This document shows positions 6,702 to 9,413 of a DNA stretch of 9,413 nucleotides, in pieces. The DNA is from Candidatus Heimdallarchaeota archaeon (GTDB lineage: Archaea > Asgardarchaeota > Heimdallarchaeia > Heimdallarchaeales > Heimdallarchaeaceae), in the NCBI GenBank assembly GCA_030628305.1, contig DAOVRE010000040.1, forward strand, positions 1-9,413, in the 5' to 3' direction. The position numbers were made by a program, and so were the translations under genes. The notes beneath the pieces are model-generated. The model had not been told where the DNA came from, ran no database searches, and saw only the letters and a program-made list of their open reading frames with translations. Position 1 is the stretch's first letter. Each line of letters starts with the position of its first letter.

Positions 6702-7874
6702 ATGAAGAAAATAGGAGTAGCGATTGTTGGAGGAGGACCCGCAGGATTGCAAGCTGCAATTACTCTAGCTAATAAAGGAATTAAACCAATTCTCTTTGAG
6801 GAACACTCTACAATTGGTGAACCTATTCAATGTGGCGAAGGGCTAAGCATACATGCTTTTAATGATTTCAACCTGCCAAAAGGAGACAAATCTTTCAGTG
6901 TCAAAGAACTAGATACATGTCATCTAATATTTCCTGAAAATAAGACTATTCTCGGTGATATTCGGGCAACCATGATACGTAGGGATAAGTTCGATCAGTA
7001 TTTGTCAAAAAAAGCTATGGATTTGGGCGCAGAAATATTTACAGCAACCAAAGTTACAGATATTAAAAGAAAAACAGATGGGGTCGTTATAAAGACAAAA
7101 GGTGAAAGTAATTCCGAATATCTTGCTAAACTACTTATTCTCGCAGAAGGACCTAATGCACAACTTGCAAAAACACTAAATTTCCAAACACCTTCACCCA
7201 TGATTAAAGGTTTTGAATATAAGGTGAAAGAAGAATGGAGTGACAAACTAGAGTTTCATTTTGATTCAAAAAAATTCCCTTTTGGTTATTGTTGGGTTTT
7301 CCCAAGAGAAGGAGAGACTAATGTAGGCATAGTTACAACAGCCAAAGATAGAAAATTTCGGCTAGATAAATTTCTTAAGAAGAGAGGAATAACAGGTAGT
7401 GTTCTGAAAAAAGTTGGTGGTCAAATACCCATGAATGGCCCAGTGAAAAAATTATATGATAATCGGATCCTATTAGCAGGTGATACAGCAGGTATGGTAA
7501 ATCCGATTTTTTATGGGGGGATTCGCATGGCGATGACAAGTGGGCTTATAGCAGGAAATACAGTTGCGGAAATCATGAAAATGGAAACCGACCAAGCCAG
7601 TTTTAATCTCAAAATATACCAAGAAAAGTTGAGACAGTTTAAATTCATGAAAAGAATTAATCTTCAATGTCACAGATTCTTCTATACTAGGTCAAATAAG
7701 TTTCTTACAAAACTCGGAGAAGTATTTGATAACAGACATATTAACCAAATCGAAGGGATGGATATTCTCAAAACGCTTGGAAAAATTCTACTTAAACCGT
7801 CATTGTTGACTAATCCTATAGGTCTTTATTGGCTATATAGAGGTTTCAAGGTTGCAAGAGACTGGGGATTTTGA
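6702..7874 (+). CDS. Geranylgeranyl reductase family FAD-dependent protein
   Basis: Members of this flavoprotein family saturate the double bonds of geranylgeranyl chains. In archaea the usual substrate is the unsaturated archaeol phospholipid precursor, giving the saturated membrane lipid; some homologues act on quinone or dolichol chains. The sequence shows the FAD dinucleotide-binding motif GGGPAG at 10-15 with acidic residues at 33-34, the PIQCGEG loop with the family's cysteine at C44, R93-x-x-FD, a YCWVFP motif at 196-201, and the second FAD motif [10 protein letters not shown] at 259-268. The 390-aa length is normal. The YxWxFP motif is usually followed by a GxG; here G209 is present but position 211 is valine. 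The exact substrate cannot be told, because archaea often carry several paralogues. Mevalonate kinase, an early enzyme of the same lipid pathway, is encoded three genes downstream on the same strand. Confidence 0.9.
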   Translation: MKKIGVAIVGGGPAGLQAAITLANKGIKPILFEEHSTIGEPIQCGEGLSIHAFNDFNLPKGDKSFSVKELDTCHLIFPENKTILGDIRATMIRRDKFDQYLSKKAMDLGAEIFTATKVTDIKRKTDGVVIKTKGESNSEYLAKLLILAEGPNAQLAKTLNFQTPSPMIKGFEYKVKEEWSDKLEFHFDSKKFPFGYCWVFPREGETNVGIVTTAKDRKFRLDKFLKKRGITGSVLKKVGGQIPMNGPVKKLYDNRILLAGDTAGMVNPIFYGGIRMAMTSGLIAGNTVAEIMKMETDQASFNLKIYQEKLRQFKFMKRINLQCHRFFYTRSNKFLTKLGEVFDNRHINQIEGMDILKTLGKILLKPSLLTNPIGLYWLYRGFKVARDWGF

Positions 7875-7890
7875 TGTCACAGCAATCAAA

Positions 7891-7910
7891 ATAGTTAAAT
7901 GTTTAAGCAT
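7891..7910 (+). promoter_or_regulatory. Possible promoter of rpoN
   Basis: An A+T-rich AGTTAAAT-GTTTAAGCA segment, possibly BRE plus TATA, is centred about 26 bases before the rpoN ATG. This is the right distance for a leaderless mRNA. It lies in the 55-base gap after the reductase stop codon. The match is moderate. Confidence 0.35.
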
Positions 7911-7929
7911 AAAAGAAAAATTGACTAAA

Positions 7930-8121
7930 ATGATTGTTCCAGTAAGATGTTTTACTTGTGGTGGTTTAATCGCTGATAAGTGGGATGATTTTCATAAGAG
8001 AACAGAGGATGGAGATAATCCAGATAAAATATTAGATGATCTTGGAGTAAAACGCTGGTGTTGTCGAAGAATGCTCATTTCTCATATTGACTTGATTGAT
8101 GAATTTTTACCTTTTACCTAA
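7930..8121 (+). CDS. rpoN: DNA-directed RNA polymerase subunit N (Rpb10 homologue)
   Basis: RpoN is a small zinc-binding subunit of archaeal RNA polymerase that helps assemble the Rpo3/Rpo11 platform; it is unrelated to bacterial sigma-54. The 63-aa protein begins [11 protein letters not shown] and shows the family zinc site, with C7-x-x-C10 near the N-terminus and the adjacent pair C44-C45 in RWCCRRM. The conserved DDLGVKR segment precedes that pair. The frame is open upstream to a TTG at 7852, but the extra 26 residues match nothing in the family and overlap the reductase gene, so the ATG at 7930 is the start. In many archaea rpoN is followed by rpoK and eno and then rps2; here rps2 follows after 113 bases with nothing between. 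Confidence 0.97.
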   Translation: MIVPVRCFTCGGLIADKWDDFHKRTEDGDNPDKILDDLGVKRWCCRRMLISHIDLIDEFLPFT

Positions 8122-8152
8122 TTAATCATCCATTATTGCCAAACTTAAAGAA

Positions 8153-8168
8153 CAGAAAGTTTTTAATC
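8153..8168 (+). promoter_or_regulatory. Predicted rpsB promoter (BRE/TATA)
   Basis: CAGAAAG (BRE-like) is followed by TTTTTAATC at 8160-8168. A start site about 25 bases downstream, near 8190, would leave a 5' leader of about 45 bases, longer than for the other genes here. A second weaker candidate, CATATATTG at 8192-8200, would give a much shorter leader. Confidence 0.45.
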
Positions 8169-8212
8169 AAAATTTTCGAGGGCTTATTGCTCATATATTG
8201 TGAGATTGAAAG

Positions 8213-8227
8213 CTTTAATTAAAGAGG
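8213..8227 (+). promoter_or_regulatory. Shine-Dalgarno-like site of rpsB overlapping a 12-base palindrome
   Basis: AGAGG at 8223-8227 lies 7 bases before the rpsB ATG, the normal spacing for a ribosome binding site, and supports that start. It is the clearest such site in the window. Its first bases form the end of a perfect 12-base palindrome, CTTTAATTAAAG (8213-8224). In RNA this could form only a weak 4-bp stem. Confidence 0.55.
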
Positions 8228-8234
8228 ATTAAAA

Positions 8235-8870
8235 ATGTCAGAAGACACGAACAAAAAAACCGAAGAAGAGGTACTATTAATTCCACGTGACATATATCTT
8301 GTTTCTGGTATTCATATTGGGACAAGTGTTTGCACCAAATTTATGGAACCATTCAAGTATCGTGTTCGTAACGATGGAATTTACGTGCTAGATGTTAACG
8401 CAACCGATGAACGTATTCGAATTGCAGCCAAATTTTTAAGTCGTTTCGAATCATCGAAAGTAGCTGTGTTTGCTACAAGACAATATGCTTCTGTGCCTAG
8501 CACAAAAATGGCAAGAATGGCAGGTTTCAAAGTAATTCCTGGAAGATTTATACCTGGGACATTAACTAACCCCTCTTATGAAGGGTATATTGAACCAGAT
8601 GTAGTCATGCTTACTGATCCTCGAGCAGATAGACAAGCGCTAACTGAAGCTTCATTGATGGGAATACCTGTTGTAGCTTTGTGTGATACAGATAATTTAA
8701 CTAACAATGTTGATTTAATCATTCCAGTAAATAATAAAGGAAGAAAATCTTTAGCTCAAGTTTATTTCTTGTTAACAAGAGAAATCCTCCGAGCAAGAGG
8801 AGAACTAGGAGAGACAGAAGAGCTTCCTGCATCTGTTGAAGATTTCTCATTTAAGTTATTAAGGGAATAA
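8235..8870 (+). CDS. rpsB: Small-subunit ribosomal protein uS2
   Basis: uS2 binds the 30S subunit between head and body. The 211-aa protein is of the archaeal/eukaryotic type. Residues 1-13 are a charged, probably flexible tail. The conserved core then gives GIHIGT near residue 25, YRVRNDGIYVLDV at about 42-54, TDERIRIAAKF, the highly conserved PGRFIPGTLTNP (about 101-112), EPDVV, TDPRAD, GIPVVALCDTDN (about 143-154) and NNKGRKS. The length is normal and nothing appears truncated. The start at 8235 is supported by an AGAGG site 7 bases upstream. The gene lies between rpoN and mevalonate kinase, part of the conserved archaeal order rpoN-(rpoK-eno)-rps2-mvk. Confidence 0.98.
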   Translation: MSEDTNKKTEEEVLLIPRDIYLVSGIHIGTSVCTKFMEPFKYRVRNDGIYVLDVNATDERIRIAAKFLSRFESSKVAVFATRQYASVPSTKMARMAGFKVIPGRFIPGTLTNPSYEGYIEPDVVMLTDPRADRQALTEASLMGIPVVALCDTDNLTNNVDLIIPVNNKGRKSLAQVYFLLTREILRARGELGETEELPASVEDFSFKLLRE

Positions 8871-8871
8871 A

Positions 8872-8889
8872 TCTTTCCTTCTTCTTTTC
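8872..8889 (+). terminator. Possible terminator after rpsB (pyrimidine/T-rich tract)
   Basis: Directly after the rpsB stop codon comes a tract rich in T and C with several short T-runs, and no hairpin. It could terminate transcription in the archaeal manner. The T-runs are only 3-4 long, so termination may be partial and mevalonate kinase may receive some read-through. Confidence 0.3.
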
Positions 8890-8903
8890 CAAAACATTTT
8901 ATT
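8889..8903 (+). promoter_or_regulatory. Possible promoter of mevalonate kinase
   Basis: CCAAAAC, BRE-like, precedes ATTTTATT, whose centre near 8899 lies about 20 bases before the ATG at 8919 and about 26 before the in-frame ATG at 8925. The spacing therefore fits leaderless initiation at the second ATG better than at the first. Confidence 0.4.
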
Positions 8904-8918
8904 TATTAAAAAGTAAGT

Positions 8919-9413
8919 ATGTTCATGGATGCCAACAAAACCATTTTCTCAGCACCTGGAAAAATTATTCTCTTTGGTGAACATTCAGTTGTATATGGAC
9001 ATCCTGCAATCGTCACAGCAATTAACTTGAGAACAAAGTGTATAGTAACGAAATCATCACAAAAAGAAGTGCAGCTTTCAATTTCTTCAAACTATTCATT
9101 AAATGCTTCCTCAACAGGATTGAAGAAGAAATATATAATGAATAAAGAACAAAAAGAGTTCAGTGAACAGGATTCAAAGTATGAACAACCAGTTAACCCC
9201 GCTTACTATTTCATTACTGAGAAAGTTCTTAGCCTGTCAACTATTAACAAACACCCACATATTCATATCAACTCAGAAATCCCTCCAGGTATTGGCTTAG
9301 GATCTAGTGCAGCCAATTCAGTGGCTTCTTTAGCAAGTCTGTCTGCTTTTATGGAACTTGAGTTTTCTATGGAAGAATTAAATGAATTAGCTTTTGAAGC
9401 AGAAAAAATAATT
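8919..9413 (+). CDS. mvk: Mevalonate kinase, N-terminal part (3' end outside window)
   Basis: Mevalonate kinase (GHMP kinase family) phosphorylates mevalonate on the route to isopentenyl diphosphate and archaeal lipids. The first 165 codons are visible and run open to the last base. Residues 12-28 hold the N-terminal signature APGK-(IILF)-GEHSVVYG, with K15 and the E21-H22-S23 triad. Residues 124-131 (GIGLGSSA, after PP) are the ATP-binding GHMP glycine-rich loop. Between them, around residues 45-95, is a hydrophilic K/E/S-rich stretch that makes this region longer than in short archaeal enzymes such as that of Methanocaldococcus. Two in-frame ATGs, at 8919 and 8925, are both possible starts; the TATA spacing slightly favours 8925. 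The C-terminal GHMP domain lies beyond the window. Proximity to rpsB is conserved in many archaea. Confidence 0.93.
   Translation, partial: MFMDANKTIFSAPGKIILFGEHSVVYGHPAIVTAINLRTKCIVTKSSQKEVQLSISSNYSLNASSTGLKKKYIMNKEQKEFSEQDSKYEQPVNPAYYFITEKVLSLSTINKHPHIHINSEIPPGIGLGSSAANSVASLASLSAFMELEFSMEELNELAFEAEKII

Noticed and set aside
6232..7673. Open frames on the - strand at 6232-6492, 6995-7246 and 7473-7673
   Set aside because: They are antisense to the membrane protein and reductase genes, which have clear features on the + strand.
7852..7929. TTG-initiated 26-residue N-terminal extension of rpoN
   Set aside because: The extension overlaps the reductase gene and has no counterpart in the RpoN family, whose members begin with M-I/V-I/V-P-V-R-C at the ATG used here.
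31..8540. A 15-base match between the tiaS fragment (about 31-45) and rpsB (near 8530)
   Set aside because: Both encode a KVIPG segment in the same codons; one short shared stretch is explained by chance plus codon use and is not a repeat family.

Overview
The window is archaeal chromosomal DNA. The evidence is the gene content: the C-terminal end of TiaS (tRNA-Ile2 agmatinylcytidine synthetase), the translation factor aIF5B, a geranylgeranyl reductase family protein, RNA polymerase subunit N (Rpb10-type), archaeal-type ribosomal protein uS2 and mevalonate kinase. The DNA is clearly A+T rich, and most genes have a TATA-like element about 25-31 bases before the start codon, as in archaea that make leaderless or short-leader mRNAs. 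The lineage cannot be fixed from this window. An A+T-rich mesophile or moderate thermophile, possibly Asgard, is a guess only.

Layout. The tiaS fragment enters from the left on the + strand (1-516) and converges on infB/aIF5B on the - strand (655-2457). T-runs on both strands lie in the 138-base gap between them. Upstream of infB on the - strand is a two-gene unit. A small predicted secreted or membrane-anchored protein of 72 aa (5578-5796) is followed four bases later by a cytoplasmic-looking protein of 1,019 aa that I do not recognise (2514-5573). A 177-base divergent promoter region (5797-5973) separates this unit from a + strand block: a two-TM membrane protein of unknown function (5974-6663), a geranylgeranyl reductase (6702-7874), rpoN (7930-8121), rpsB/uS2 (8235-8870) and the first 165 codons of mevalonate kinase (8919 to the window edge).

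How the genes fit together. The right half is a shortened form of the conserved archaeal rpoN-rpoK-eno-rps2-mvk neighbourhood, with rpoK and eno absent between rpoN and rps2. Two isoprenoid-lipid genes, one early (mevalonate kinase) and one late (reductase), flank the rpoN-rpsB pair. The left half holds decoding and initiation functions (TiaS, aIF5B). The least explained part is the 72-aa plus 1,019-aa unit, about a third of the window. I see no RNA genes, CRISPR array, insertion sequence or prophage signs.
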